Below are positions 1-7,359 of a stretch of 22,298 nt of DNA, piece by piece. Each line of letters starts with the position of its first letter. Position 1 is the first letter of the stretch. This DNA comes from DASWUD01 sp036401755 (lineage in GTDB: Bacteria > Pseudomonadota > Gammaproteobacteria > Thiohalomonadales > Thiohalomonadaceae). The DNA is taken from contig DASWUD010000172.1 in NCBI GenBank assembly GCA_036401755.1, positions 1 through 22,298 of the forward strand. Direction: 5' to 3'. A program made the translations under genes and the position numbers. The notes under the pieces are model-generated. The model did not search any database. It had not been told where the DNA came from and worked only from the letters and a program-made list of their open reading frames with translations.

Positions 1-1358
1 TCAGTAACGACAAACGACTCCTTTCCCCTCAGCAATTGAGTGCCGAACTGGACGACATCTTCATCAAGGGGTTTGTCGGTGCCGACCGCATCGATCTCGC
101 CCGGTTGCGCGTCTATGACACGCAACTGGTACCGTTCGCGCAGAGCACGCTCGGCCTGCCGCAGCTGTTGCCGACCGCCCCATCGTTTCTGCTGGAGCGC
201 GCCCGGCCGCGCCAGGGGGCGGAGCGCTTCAAGGCGATCGACGGCCTGTGGCAGGGCCCGGGGCGGCCGCTCTACTCTCTGCTGGTCCCCATCGGGGGGT
301 TGCACCTGAGCGGCTATCTTGAAGTGGTGCTCGACCCGCTCTACAACCTCGGCGCGATCAGCGAGATGACCAAATTACCGATCCGCATCGGCATGGCCGA
401 TGGCAAGGAGCTCTTTACCTCGCCCACCCTTGCCGAGCAGAACCAAAAGGATCTGCTGCCGGTGGAGTACCAACTTCGCGCCGAAAGCGGACAGCCGCTG
501 TATCGGATAACGGCTTATGAAAACAACAGCCTCTTCTACGCCGATCTCCACTCCACCCAACTCGGTGCCACCATCATCCTCATCATGCTCACCGTGGCGA
601 TGGTGCTGCTTACCCTCTATCTGCTCAACCGCCTGCTGTTTAATCCCATCGGCAACCTGATCAGCAACGTTCAGCACAGCATGGAGGGGGGGCTCGATAA
701 CACCATCGATGAGCGGGGGGTAAAGGAGGTCCATCTGCTTGCCCAGGCGTTCAACCTGATGGCGCACACGCTGCACCACAACATGAGCGAGCTGCAACGC
801 ATCTCCTCGCTTGACGGCCTGACCGGTATCGCCAATCGGCGTGCCTTCGACATTCGCCTCGAAGAGGAGTGGGCGCGCGCGCTGCGCAATCGCACCCCCC
901 TCGCCTTGCTGATCATCGACATCGACTTCTTCAAGGCCTACAACGATTCACTGGGGCATCAGGCGGGCGATCACTGTCTGCGTGAGGTGGCGCAGACGCT
1001 GCAAAATGAGATGAAGCGGCCCGGTGATCTGCTCGCGCGCTACGGTGGGGAGGAGTTCGCCGTGATCCTGCCCGATACCGATATTTTCGGCGCGGGCGTA
1101 GTGGCACTCAATCTCCACAATGCCCTGCAGCAGCGGGCGATCCCCCACCCCGCCTCGACGATCGCGGCGGAGCTCACGCTGAGCATCGGGGTCAATGCCC
1201 TCATTCCCGAGTCGAAGAATTCACCGGAGGAGTTCATCGGGGAGGCCGATCGCGCCCTCTATGAGGTCAAGCGCAACGGCCGCAACAGCATCGGCTTCGC
1301 GCACAGCGAGAAGCAGGTGGTAGCGGCCGGCGACGCACGTCATCTGCAGCCACAGTAG
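1..1358 (+). CDS. Membrane diguanylate cyclase (HAMP-GGDEF), 5' end cut by window
   Basis: Makes cyclic di-GMP from two GTP, presumably in response to a signal at its periplasmic sensor. The frame is open to the left edge, so the TTG codon at 36 is only an internal codon and the true start lies outside the window. Numbering from that TTG: a periplasmic sensor remnant at about 1-175, a membrane helix at about 176-200, a HAMP-like linker at about 201-250, and a GGDEF domain from about 258. The domain shows SLDGLTGIANRR, the metal-binding IDID around 293-296, and an intact GGEEF active site at 337-341. An RPGD inhibitory I-site (RxxD, 328-331) sits exactly five residues before GGEEF, so product feedback inhibition is likely. 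There is no EAL domain. It is convergent with the FadL-like gene. The family call is firm; the signal sensed is unknown. Confidence 0.93.
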   Translation, partial: SNDKRLLSPQQLSAELDDIFIKGFVGADRIDLARLRVYDTQLVPFAQSTLGLPQLLPTAPSFLLERARPRQGAERFKAIDGLWQGPGRPLYSLLVPIGGLHLSGYLEVVLDPLYNLGAISEMTKLPIRIGMADGKELFTSPTLAEQNQKDLLPVEYQLRAESGQPLYRITAYENNSLFYADLHSTQLGATIILIMLTVAMVLLTLYLLNRLLFNPIGNLISNVQHSMEGGLDNTIDERGVKEVHLLAQAFNLMAHTLHHNMSELQRISSLDGLTGIANRRAFDIRLEEEWARALRNRTPLALLIIDIDFFKAYNDSLGHQAGDHCLREVAQTLQNEMKRPGDLLARYGGEEFAVILPDTDIFGAGVVALNLHNALQQRAIPHPASTIAAELTLSIGVNALIPESKNSPEEFIGEADRALYEVKRNGRNSIGFAHSEKQVVAAGDARHLQPQ

Positions 1359-1368
1359 CTGTCAAGAA

Positions 1369-1386
1369 GGGCGGCAGCCGCCGCCC
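1369..1386. terminator. Hairpin between convergent genes, possible bidirectional terminator
   Basis: A perfect 7-bp GC stem (GGGCGGC / GCCGCCC) with a 4-nt loop lies in the 36-bp gap between the stop codons of the diguanylate cyclase and the FadL-like gene. The T-runs are short on both sides (CCTTTC on plus, TTCTTG on minus), so termination may be weak. Confidence 0.5.
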
Positions 1387-1394
1387 CTTTCACC

Positions 1395-2666
1395 CTAAAA
1401 GCGGTAACCGATATTCATCCCGGCCGAGCGCTCGGAAAGGGCGATCTTCGCACCGGGCATCAGTGCATCATTCTGCGGCGCCCGCATGGTCACCTCGGGT
1501 GCATACATGTAGTGGAACGCCAGCTGCCAACGGTTGTTGAGCTGCACGTCCCCTCCCACGGTGTAGTGGGTTTCGACGATGGCCGGCAGGAGCAGATTGT
1601 GGCTCACCTGCGCCGCACCGAAGGGCGCCTTGGCATAGTTGTAACCGACGCGCAGACTCACCCGGTGACTCACCTTATAGTCAACGCCCAGGGCGTAGAC
1701 GGTCTGATCGCTCCAACCCGGGTCCATCGGCACCACGATGCCATCCGGCCCCTCCACCGCCAGTCTGTTCATGGTGGCGGACCATTCGATCCACTTCACA
1801 TCGGCCGCCAGGGTAAGGGCCGGCGTGGCGCGCAGCGCCATGCCGATGGCTGCCTGCTGCGGAAAATCAAGATCGAGTTGGTAGGTGCCACCGGGCAACG
1901 GTGTGCCATTAGCGGTGATGTCGCCGGAAGCAAGTTGGTATTCGAGGGGCGCGAACTGCTGCTTGCTCTTGTAGCTGGCACCGATGGTGAACGCGCGGCT
2001 GATGTCGTAGAGCAGACCCAGGCCGATGCCATAACCGAACTCTGAGGCGCTGCGCGACAGATCGAAGTTGTTGATGACGTTATTCGAGCCATCGACGACA
2101 CGTTGCTTGAAAGAGGCCGACTGATAATCGATGTTAAGGGTAGCACCGACACTGAGCCGCTCACTCACATTCCACGCCAGCACCGGCGCCATCTGCCAGA
2201 AAGAGACGTTGCTGTAGCCATCCCAGTACAGCGGTGGAATGGTCGAACCATTGCCCGGGGTGACCAGGGTCGAGGCATAATCGACCCCCATGCCCGAGGT
2301 GCCGTACATGCCACCGCCAAAATAGAGGTCACTGCCATCGCTGGTGGGCGCCGTCCAGCCAATGGCCGGAACGCCATAGATGTCCACGGCGCTGTCGGCA
2401 CTGCCTCCACCCATACTGGAGAAATCCACATCGCGTGACGGCATGAACGCCTCCATGGAAAAGTCGGCGCGGCTGCCGACCCGCGCGGCGCCCGCCGGGT
2501 TGCTGACGGCGGTCATCGCCGAGCCGGGCAGCGCGGTGATCGCCCCACCCATCCCCTTCTGGTAGGCACCGATACCGATGAGCTGGTAACCATTGGTGGC
2601 AAGGACGCTTGCAGGTATGGCCAACGCTGCCACACCCATAAGTGGAGCAAGATAATTTCTGGTCAT
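1395..2666 (-). CDS. FadL/OmpP1 (TodX) family outer-membrane transporter
   Basis: An outer-membrane beta-barrel of the FadL family, which takes up long-chain fatty acids or other hydrophobic molecules such as aromatic hydrocarbons. The chosen ATG gives 423 residues, typical for the family. It starts with a signal peptide (1-23, cleavage after ASVLA) and then the family hallmarks: N-terminal hatch-like segment TNGYQLIGIGAYQKGMGGA, then SNPAG at 55-59. The rest is alternating strands ending in aromatic GYRF, the C-terminal signature of outer-membrane barrels. An earlier in-frame start at 2792 would put about 42 residues before the signal peptide and is unlikely. An AGAGGA Shine-Dalgarno-like sequence lies about 11 nt before the chosen start. 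No fatty-acid degradation genes are adjacent, so the substrate is open. Confidence 0.92.
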   Translation of the reverse strand: MTRNYLAPLMGVAALAIPASVLATNGYQLIGIGAYQKGMGGAITALPGSAMTAVSNPAGAARVGSRADFSMEAFMPSRDVDFSSMGGGSADSAVDIYGVPAIGWTAPTSDGSDLYFGGGMYGTSGMGVDYASTLVTPGNGSTIPPLYWDGYSNVSFWQMAPVLAWNVSERLSVGATLNIDYQSASFKQRVVDGSNNVINNFDLSRSASEFGYGIGLGLLYDISRAFTIGASYKSKQQFAPLEYQLASGDITANGTPLPGGTYQLDLDFPQQAAIGMALRATPALTLAADVKWIEWSATMNRLAVEGPDGIVVPMDPGWSDQTVYALGVDYKVSHRVSLRVGYNYAKAPFGAAQVSHNLLLPAIVETHYTVGGDVQLNNRWQLAFHYMYAPEVTMRAPQNDALMPGAKIALSERSAGMNIGYRF

Positions 2667-2781
2667 GATAGGGCGAATCCTCTGTTGACGGTCCACTGAA
2701 GATTGGCGAACGAAGCCGCAGGCATGCCCATCGGCCATCAGGGGCAGTGGAACTGAAGAGGTGAGTGTGATCGCTGCGCGC

Positions 2782-2809
2782 AAAAAATCCACCCGCGTAT
2801 GCGGGTGGA
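2782..2809 (-). terminator. Intrinsic terminator after the PhnA-like gene
   Basis: A perfect 9-bp stem (TCCACCCGC / GCGGGTGGA) with a 4-nt GTAT loop is followed on the minus strand by six T residues. It lies 14 bases beyond the stop of the PhnA-like gene and before the FadL-like gene, so it separates the two minus-strand units. Confidence 0.9.
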
Positions 2810-2823
2810 GATTGCAGGGAAGA

Positions 2824-3405
2824 CTAGGAGGACTTCTTGACGAACTTGGTCAAAATGACGATTTGCTGGCCTTCGACCCGTCCTTCGATCTGTTCGGGAT
2901 TATCTGGCACCAGCGAGATATTGCGCACAGCGGTGCCGCGCTTGGCGGTGAAGTTGGCGCCCTTGACGGTGAGGTCTTTGATCAGCGTGACGGTGTCACC
3001 CGCCTCGAGCACAGCGCCATGGCAGTCCTTGTGCACAGTCACCGCCTCCTCGCTGCCGCTGACCATGCCCGACTCGGCCCAGGCACGGGTCTCGTCGTCC
3101 AGATAGAGCACATCGAGCAGCGCCTGCGGCCACCCTTCGCCGCTCAGCCGCGTCAGCATGCGCCACGCCATCACCTGCACCGCAGGTACCTGACTCCACA
3201 TGCTGTCGTTGAGGCAGCGCCAGTGGTTGACATCGGTCTTGTCCGGCGCCTCGATCTGCTCGCGGCAGGTGTGGCACAACAACACACTCTGCTCGGCGCT
3301 GCCGTCCGAGGCCGGCGGCACTTCATAGACACCCAAACCGTCCGTGGCACCGCACAGTTCGCATTTGGAACCGCTGCGCTCATGCAATGCTTGTTCAGTG
3401 GTCAT
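2824..3405 (-). CDS. PhnA-like (YjdM-like) zinc-ribbon protein, long form
   Basis: Belongs to the PhnA/YjdM family. Despite its historical phosphonate name, a catalytic role for the family is not settled here. The N-terminal part carries two CxxC pairs (C15/C18 and C44/C47), consistent with a zinc ribbon. Residues about 128-191 are the PhnA C-terminal domain (VLEAGDTVTLIKDLTVKG, then NFTAKRGTAVRNI and a terminal LKTxFVKK-like LTKFVKKSS). At 193 residues it is much longer than the roughly 110-residue E. coli protein because of an inserted central helical region (about 50-125). The ATG at 3405 was chosen because GGAG sits 6 nt before it; the ATG at 3411 overlaps that site. It is the last gene of a minus-strand set and is followed by a strong terminator. 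No phosphonate (C-P lyase) genes are nearby. Confidence 0.85.
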   Translation of the reverse strand: MTTEQALHERSGSKCELCGATDGLGVYEVPPASDGSAEQSVLLCHTCREQIEAPDKTDVNHWRCLNDSMWSQVPAVQVMAWRMLTRLSGEGWPQALLDVLYLDDETRAWAESGMVSGSEEAVTVHKDCHGAVLEAGDTVTLIKDLTVKGANFTAKRGTAVRNISLVPDNPEQIEGRVEGQQIVILTKFVKKSS

Positions 3406-3500
3406 GCTCATCTCCAGTTGGGGGGCGCTATTATGCCGCATCCGTTCCCTCGGGATGAAAAAGAAAAGCACTAGCCGCCAGATAGGGACGCAGGCACGAC

Positions 3501-3989
3501 TCAGTCGCTAGCAATCACCCAGTGCTGGCGCGAGAAATTTTCCAGGGTATGGCGCATGCGCCGCACATGACTCCCTTCCCAATAAAGCTTGTTGCAGCAC
3601 GGGCAGAACCACGCCGTCGGCGAGAGGCGCAGCGCCCCCTCCGGCAACTGTTGCCGTTGCGCTTCGCTGGCAGGGACCAGGAGGGTGTTGCACTCCAGAC
3701 AGCGGGTAAAGGGACGCAATGACCAGTCGATGGCACAGCGCCCGCTGAGTTCAGCCACCTCATCAGTGAGGCTGTTGCTCGCCAGCAGCACCACCCGCCC
3801 CTGGCCATTGCGAAAGCGCGCCAGGTGACGATCGCGGGTAAGCAGCAAGCGCTCATCGGCGTTGGCCTGGTTCACCAACTCGCGGTCATCCTCACCGGCC
3901 TGCGCGATGGCGGTGTCATAACCGGCAGCGCGCAACCAGCGTCCCAGCCGCTGCAGCATCTCGTCGCAGAGAAAACGCGGCTCACTCAT
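3501..3989 (-). CDS. Mut7-C RNase-domain protein (PIN-like fold plus zinc ribbon)
   Basis: A 162-residue protein of the Mut7-C (DUF82) family, predicted from its PIN-like fold to be a metal-dependent RNase. Visible family features are the N-terminal RFLCDEML with Asp9 and RLGRWLR, the acidic stretch AGEDD around 32-35, and LLLTRDRHL around 48-55 with Asp53. These are candidate metal ligands. A C-terminal zinc ribbon is formed by CLEC (97-100) and CPCC (129-132). The start has an unusual Shine-Dalgarno: AGGA abuts the ATG with no spacer, and no better upstream start exists, so translation may be weak or coupled. It lies between the DUF805 gene (48-bp gap) and the PhnA-like gene (95-bp gap), and co-transcription is likely. 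The RNA substrate is unknown, and activity has not been shown for most members. Confidence 0.87.
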   Translation of the reverse strand: MSEPRFLCDEMLQRLGRWLRAAGYDTAIAQAGEDDRELVNQANADERLLLTRDRHLARFRNGQGRVVLLASNSLTDEVAELSGRCAIDWSLRPFTRCLECNTLLVPASEAQRQQLPEGALRLSPTAWFCPCCNKLYWEGSHVRRMRHTLENFSRQHWVIASD

Positions 3990-4037
3990 TCCTGGGCCAG
4001 GCGGTGATGAACATCCGCCGCCCCCTCATGCCTGCGC

Positions 4038-4625
4038 TCACTTGCCCTGCTGCTGCGCCTGTTGTTGCTTTGCCCGCTCCACGTACATCTGGTATTGCGG
4101 AATGGCGATGGCCGCGAGCACGCCGATGACAAACACCATGACGATGGGAGCGCCGATCGCCAGCACCTTGACGCCGGTGCTGTTGGGCGGCGTCTTGAGA
4201 CCGTAACGGTTCTCGCCATTGGTACCGGGCACGAACCAGAGCGCCAGGCCGAACAGAATGTTGACATAGGGCACCAACAGCAACAGCGCCAGCCAGCCGG
4301 TGGCGTTGAAATCGTGGATGCGTTGCACCGCCAGCATGAGCGAAAGGAGCAGCATCACCCCATAAAGAATAACCACCAGCCCGATGGCCAGCGCCCCGCC
4401 GAACGCCTCGCCACCGCTTGCGGCGCCGATGCCCGCCACGACTACCGAAAACAGCATCACCGCCAGCCAGGTCAACACAAACATGGCGAATGCGTAGGCC
4501 AGGTAGCGCAATCGTCCGAGCCGCCCACTGAACGAGAAGAACTTGACCGTGCCGTACTCCTCGCCTCCGCCTCCCGTCATGCGCACATCGCTTACCGGCG
4601 CCGAATATGGATTTGCTGCCTCCAT
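4038..4625 (-). CDS. DUF805 inner-membrane protein with pilin-like C-terminal segment
   Basis: An inner-membrane protein of unknown function. The short soluble N-terminus begins with the common NPYSAP motif. It is followed by the DUF805 domain (about 30-135) with FSFSGRLGRLRY, three to four membrane helices, the conserved RIHDFNATGW and the closing PGTNGENRYG. After this comes an extra hydrophobic segment (about 155-180) that reads GVLAAIAIPQYQMYVERA, strikingly like the helix of type IV pilins, then a Gln-rich tail. Two adjacent ATGs are possible. The inner one (4625) is preferred because the upstream GGAG lies 5 nt before it rather than 2. It is probably the first gene of the unit with the Mut7-C and PhnA-like genes. 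Confidence 0.88.
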   Translation of the reverse strand: MEAANPYSAPVSDVRMTGGGGEEYGTVKFFSFSGRLGRLRYLAYAFAMFVLTWLAVMLFSVVVAGIGAASGGEAFGGALAIGLVVILYGVMLLLSLMLAVQRIHDFNATGWLALLLLVPYVNILFGLALWFVPGTNGENRYGLKTPPNSTGVKVLAIGAPIVMVFVIGVLAAIAIPQYQMYVERAKQQQAQQQGK

Positions 4626-4836
4626 CATCTCTCCCCTTATTTATTATCGTGATCAGCGCTTTTATCCTCTGCCAGCGGGCGGAGAATTGCAAGGCAGGCG
4701 GGGGAACGACTTATCGCACAGATAGACTGTGAGCACAGGCTGTCCGGCAATAGCAGGGCCGTCATCGGATGATTGGGTGTGAGAGCCAATGTTGGGCGGG
4801 GCACGCGAGGTAAATAACAATCAGTGGCGAGTCACG

Positions 4837-4863
4837 CCCCTGACGGGCTTAGCCCGTCAGGGG
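4837..4863. repeat. Strong perfect hairpin downstream of bacteriohemerythrin
   Basis: A perfect 12-bp stem (CCCCTGACGGGC / GCCCGTCAGGGG) with a TTA loop lies 41 bases past the stop of the hemerythrin gene. There is no T-run on either side, so it is not a textbook intrinsic terminator. It could protect or end the hemerythrin transcript, or be a single copy of a dispersed palindromic repeat. I see no second copy in this window. Confidence 0.6.
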
Positions 4864-4904
4864 GGCAAGGCATTTGGCCATCGGGACAAAATTAGCGCGG
4901 GCGT

Positions 4905-5351
4905 TCAGCCGAACATTCGCTTCATTACACCGGCCATCCAGGTCTGTCCCCCCTCCTCTGCGATAACCTTGCGCAGCGAGGCGGCATACGCCTTGTCTTC
5001 CTGCTTGATGTGGATCTCCACCCAGTTTTTGAGCATGGTATGCAGCTCATCGCAGACGTTCTCGCCATTGGCGAATCGGCCACGAAAAGCCGCGAGCCGT
5101 TTGGCGAAAATCTCGTGGATCTTTTCATGGGCCGCACGGAACTCGTAGCCGGCCTCCTCCATCAGATGCTCTTCGAACATAAAGTGGTTGCACACAAAAT
5201 CGAGTAACTGATCGAGCACCTCGCCTACCAATGCGCGATCACCACTCTCGCGTGCTGTCCTGAGGCTGTTGATGAATTCCGCGAGCCGGCGGTTCTGAGT
5301 GTCGATCTCGGGGATACCTGTATTCAGGTCGTCGGTCCAGGTCATGTGCAT
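4905..5351 (-). CDS. Bacteriohemerythrin-like protein with altered diiron site
   Basis: A 148-residue single-domain hemerythrin. The family binds O2 reversibly at a non-heme diiron centre in a four-helix bundle and serves in oxygen sensing, delivery or storage. The opening TWTDDLNTGIPEID is typical. Ligands present are H56-x3-E60, H75-x3-H79 and H114-x4-D119. The first histidine, normally in the helix A motif IDxQH, is Asn20 here (GIPEIDTQNRRL, codon AAC), so the diiron site lacks one expected ligand. The start is set by AGGGGG 7 nt before the ATG; a second ATG lies two codons later. The gene is divergent from the rhombosortase gene and has a perfect inverted repeat 32-54 nt upstream. The fold is certain; normal O2 binding is not. 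Confidence 0.92.
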   Translation of the reverse strand: MHMTWTDDLNTGIPEIDTQNRRLAEFINSLRTARESGDRALVGEVLDQLLDFVCNHFMFEEHLMEEAGYEFRAAHEKIHEIFAKRLAAFRGRFANGENVCDELHTMLKNWVEIHIKQEDKAYAASLRKVIAEEGGQTWMAGVMKRMFG

Positions 5352-5382
5352 GGATTTTCCCCCTAAATTTCAAGGTGTTATT

Positions 5383-5405
5383 GTTTGAGTATGCGCATCT
5401 CAAAC
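5383..5405. promoter_or_regulatory. Perfect inverted repeat upstream of hemerythrin gene
   Basis: Arms GTTTGAG and CTCAAAC flank a 9-nt centre that itself contains the palindrome ATGCGCAT. It lies 32 nt upstream of the hemerythrin start, where an operator or activator site would be expected. The binding protein is unknown. Confidence 0.45.
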
Positions 5406-5471
5406 CAACCCTGTTCGCGAGAAACGATCCCTGCTTTGATGGGTGCATGCCCTCGCCGGCGATGGTGCGTT

Positions 5472-5494
5472 GTTATTTCACCGACTGAAATAAC
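5472..5494. promoter_or_regulatory. Perfect 9-bp-arm inverted repeat in divergent intergenic region
   Basis: Arms GTTATTTCA and TGAAATAAC flank a 5-nt CCGAC spacer. It sits near the middle of the 260-bp divergent region between the hemerythrin and rhombosortase genes. There is no T-run, so it is more like a dimeric regulator site than a terminator. The regulator is not recognised. Confidence 0.45.
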
Positions 5495-5611
5495 TATTGC
5501 ACGGGAATCTCTCTCCCGCCAGTGCTGTACCACCCCGCAATAGATAAATTTGTTACGGTTCGAAGCATCGATGAAACTGGCAGCTCAGAACAGTGATAAC
5601 CTAGGAGACCC

Positions 5612-6211
5612 ATGAACGATCCAAAAAAGTTGATAGTAGATTGGTGGCCGCCGCTGGCGCTGGCGCTGGTGTGTATCGCAGCGCAGGCTTTGAATGGGGT
5701 CGAGGCGTTGCGTTATGAACGAATGCTGGTGGGCGAGCAACCCTGGCGGCTGGTGAGCGGACAGCTGGTCCACCTGGGCTGGAATCACCTGCTGCTGAAT
5801 CTGGCCGGTTTGCTGATGATCTGGCTGCTCTTTGGCCACACGATTCAACCGTGGGCCTGGGGGGCGGCATTCGTGATGTGCTCGCTGGCGGTAAGTGGCG
5901 GGCTCTATCTGCGCGACACCGACCTCATCTGGTACGTAGGTCTCTCCGGCGTGCTGCACGGCATGCTGGTGATCGGGGCACTGGCGACCCTGAGCAGCGA
6001 GCGTTATCGGGCACTCCTGCTGCTGACCGTGGTCGCCGCCAAACTGACCATGGAGCAGCTCTCCGGCGCCAGTTCCGCCACGGCCGAACTGGTGGGTGGC
6101 GCCGTGATCGTCAATGCTCACCTCTATGGTGCGCTGGGGGGGCTGGCCTGTGCGCCACTCGTCCTGCTCGGGCGCCGCTTCCTCCAGCAGGGGTTTCGTG
6201 AACTTCGCTGA
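5612..6211 (+). CDS. rrtA: Rhombosortase (rhomboid-family intramembrane serine protease)
   Basis: A polytopic inner-membrane protease of 199 residues from the rhombosortase branch of rhomboids. This branch cleaves proteins carrying the C-terminal GlyGly-CTERM sorting signal, typically secreted enzymes of gammaproteobacteria. Visible signatures are HLGWNHLLLNLAG (54-66), the catalytic serine in GLSGVLHG (Ser112), KLTMEQLSG (144-152) and the catalytic histidine in NAHLYGALGG (His170). It has six or so hydrophobic helices. An AGGAG Shine-Dalgarno lies about 5 nt before the ATG. No protein in this window ends in a GlyGly-CTERM tail, so its substrates must be encoded elsewhere. It is convergent with the LuxR-type gene and divergent from the hemerythrin gene. 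Confidence 0.9.
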   Translation: MNDPKKLIVDWWPPLALALVCIAAQALNGVEALRYERMLVGEQPWRLVSGQLVHLGWNHLLLNLAGLLMIWLLFGHTIQPWAWGAAFVMCSLAVSGGLYLRDTDLIWYVGLSGVLHGMLVIGALATLSSERYRALLLLTVVAAKLTMEQLSGASSATAELVGGAVIVNAHLYGALGGLACAPLVLLGRRFLQQGFRELR

Positions 6212-6243
6212 CGCCGGTACGCCTCAGACCGAACCACCATTTC

Positions 6244-7359
6244 TCAACGCAGCTGATTGAGGCGCGAGATTAGCTCGCTCTGCCGATGCACATTCAGTTT
6301 GGCGTAGATGGCACGGATCTGGGCACGCACCGTACCGACACTGGCACGGCGTGCCGCAGCAATCATTTCGGGGGGCTGGCCTGCGGCAAGGCGCTGCGCC
6401 ACGTCCGCTTCGGCTGCTGTCAGCCTATAGGCCGTTTCTAGCAGCCCTTTGAGGCGGTTAGGCGCAGGCCGGGCTCCGCGCACCACCACCAGGACGCGCG
6501 GCTCGAAGCCAAAGGTATAGTCCCGGCGCGGCAGGGGAAGGATTTGTACTATCAGGGGAGAGAGCAATTGACCATGGATCAGCAGCGTGCTGGACAACGG
6601 TGCCCCGGGGTGTGTCATTCCGCCAGCAGCCGCTGCGATGGCGTCGGTAAGGGGGCGTGTCTCGGCGTGACGCGTGCCCTGTAGCCACCCGCGGCGCAGT
6701 CTCAGAGCATCCGCCCGGCTCACCAGTGCCTCGGCACCGGGGGTCATCGCCTTCACCGCCCCATGACGATCGCAGATGAAAATGTCCAGCGCCAACGCCT
6801 CCAGGGCACCCGCCATGAGCTGCGCGCCCTGGTGTTCCAGGGCCATTTGGGTTTTTACCGCCGCCCGCACATGGGGGGCGAGGGAGGCGAAGAGCGCCCG
6901 TTGCCGGGCCTCGATCTCGCCCTGCCGTCCGGAGCGAATCACCGCCAGCCCCACCAGCATGTTGCTCTCCTTGATGAGTGGCGTAAGACAGATATGCGGA
7001 ATGTCATATCGTGGCATTTGCTCGACAAGAAAGGGGTTGGTGCGGCGCTCTTCGGGGGTAATAAAGTCGCCGCTCACCATGATTTTCAGAGCCGGGATTT
7101 GCGAGCCAACACGGACGACGGGATTTACGGCCGGATCGGCACCGCCCGCGGCAGCAAACTCAGCGAGATAGTCCTGCCCGAGATCGGTGACCCAGTTGAA
7201 GGGGATGCTCGTTTCTGAGCCAAGACCAATCAGCTGGCCGCAGCGCGAACCGGTCAGCGCGGCAAGCCCGGCCAGCGCCTCCAGCCACTCCCCGGCCCCC
7301 AGCGCGGCTGCATTGAAGGCATCCACCGTCGCCAGCCACTCCTCATCACCCTGATGCAT
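6244..7359 (-). CDS. LuxR-type (HTH) transcriptional regulator with unassigned sensor half
   Basis: A 371-residue DNA-binding regulator. The C-terminus (about 305-371) is a LuxR/NarL-type helix-turn-helix: LTAAEADVAQRLAAG, then TVRAQIRAIYAKLNV with RQSELI. The upstream 300 residues contain no receiver domain and no recognisable autoinducer-binding motif. They look like two alpha/beta sensor modules, perhaps GAF-like (about 20-160) and PAS-like (about 185-295); this is an inference from hydrophobic pattern only. GGGAG 5 nt before the ATG supports the start. It is preceded by about 640 bp of gene-free DNA, so it probably has its own promoter there. The ligand and targets are unknown. Confidence 0.85.
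   Translation of the reverse strand: MHQGDEEWLATVDAFNAAALGAGEWLEALAGLAALTGSRCGQLIGLGSETSIPFNWVTDLGQDYLAEFAAAGGADPAVNPVVRVGSQIPALKIMVSGDFITPEERRTNPFLVEQMPRYDIPHICLTPLIKESNMLVGLAVIRSGRQGEIEARQRALFASLAPHVRAAVKTQMALEHQGAQLMAGALEALALDIFICDRHGAVKAMTPGAEALVSRADALRLRRGWLQGTRHAETRPLTDAIAAAAGGMTHPGAPLSSTLLIHGQLLSPLIVQILPLPRRDYTFGFEPRVLVVVRGARPAPNRLKGLLETAYRLTAAEADVAQRLAAGQPPEMIAAARRASVGTVRAQIRAIYAKLNVHRQSELISRLNQLR

Noticed and set aside
36..1358. TTG at 36 as the true start of the diguanylate cyclase
   Set aside because: The frame is open to the left edge, no Shine-Dalgarno precedes the TTG, and the N-terminal sensor would be truncated.
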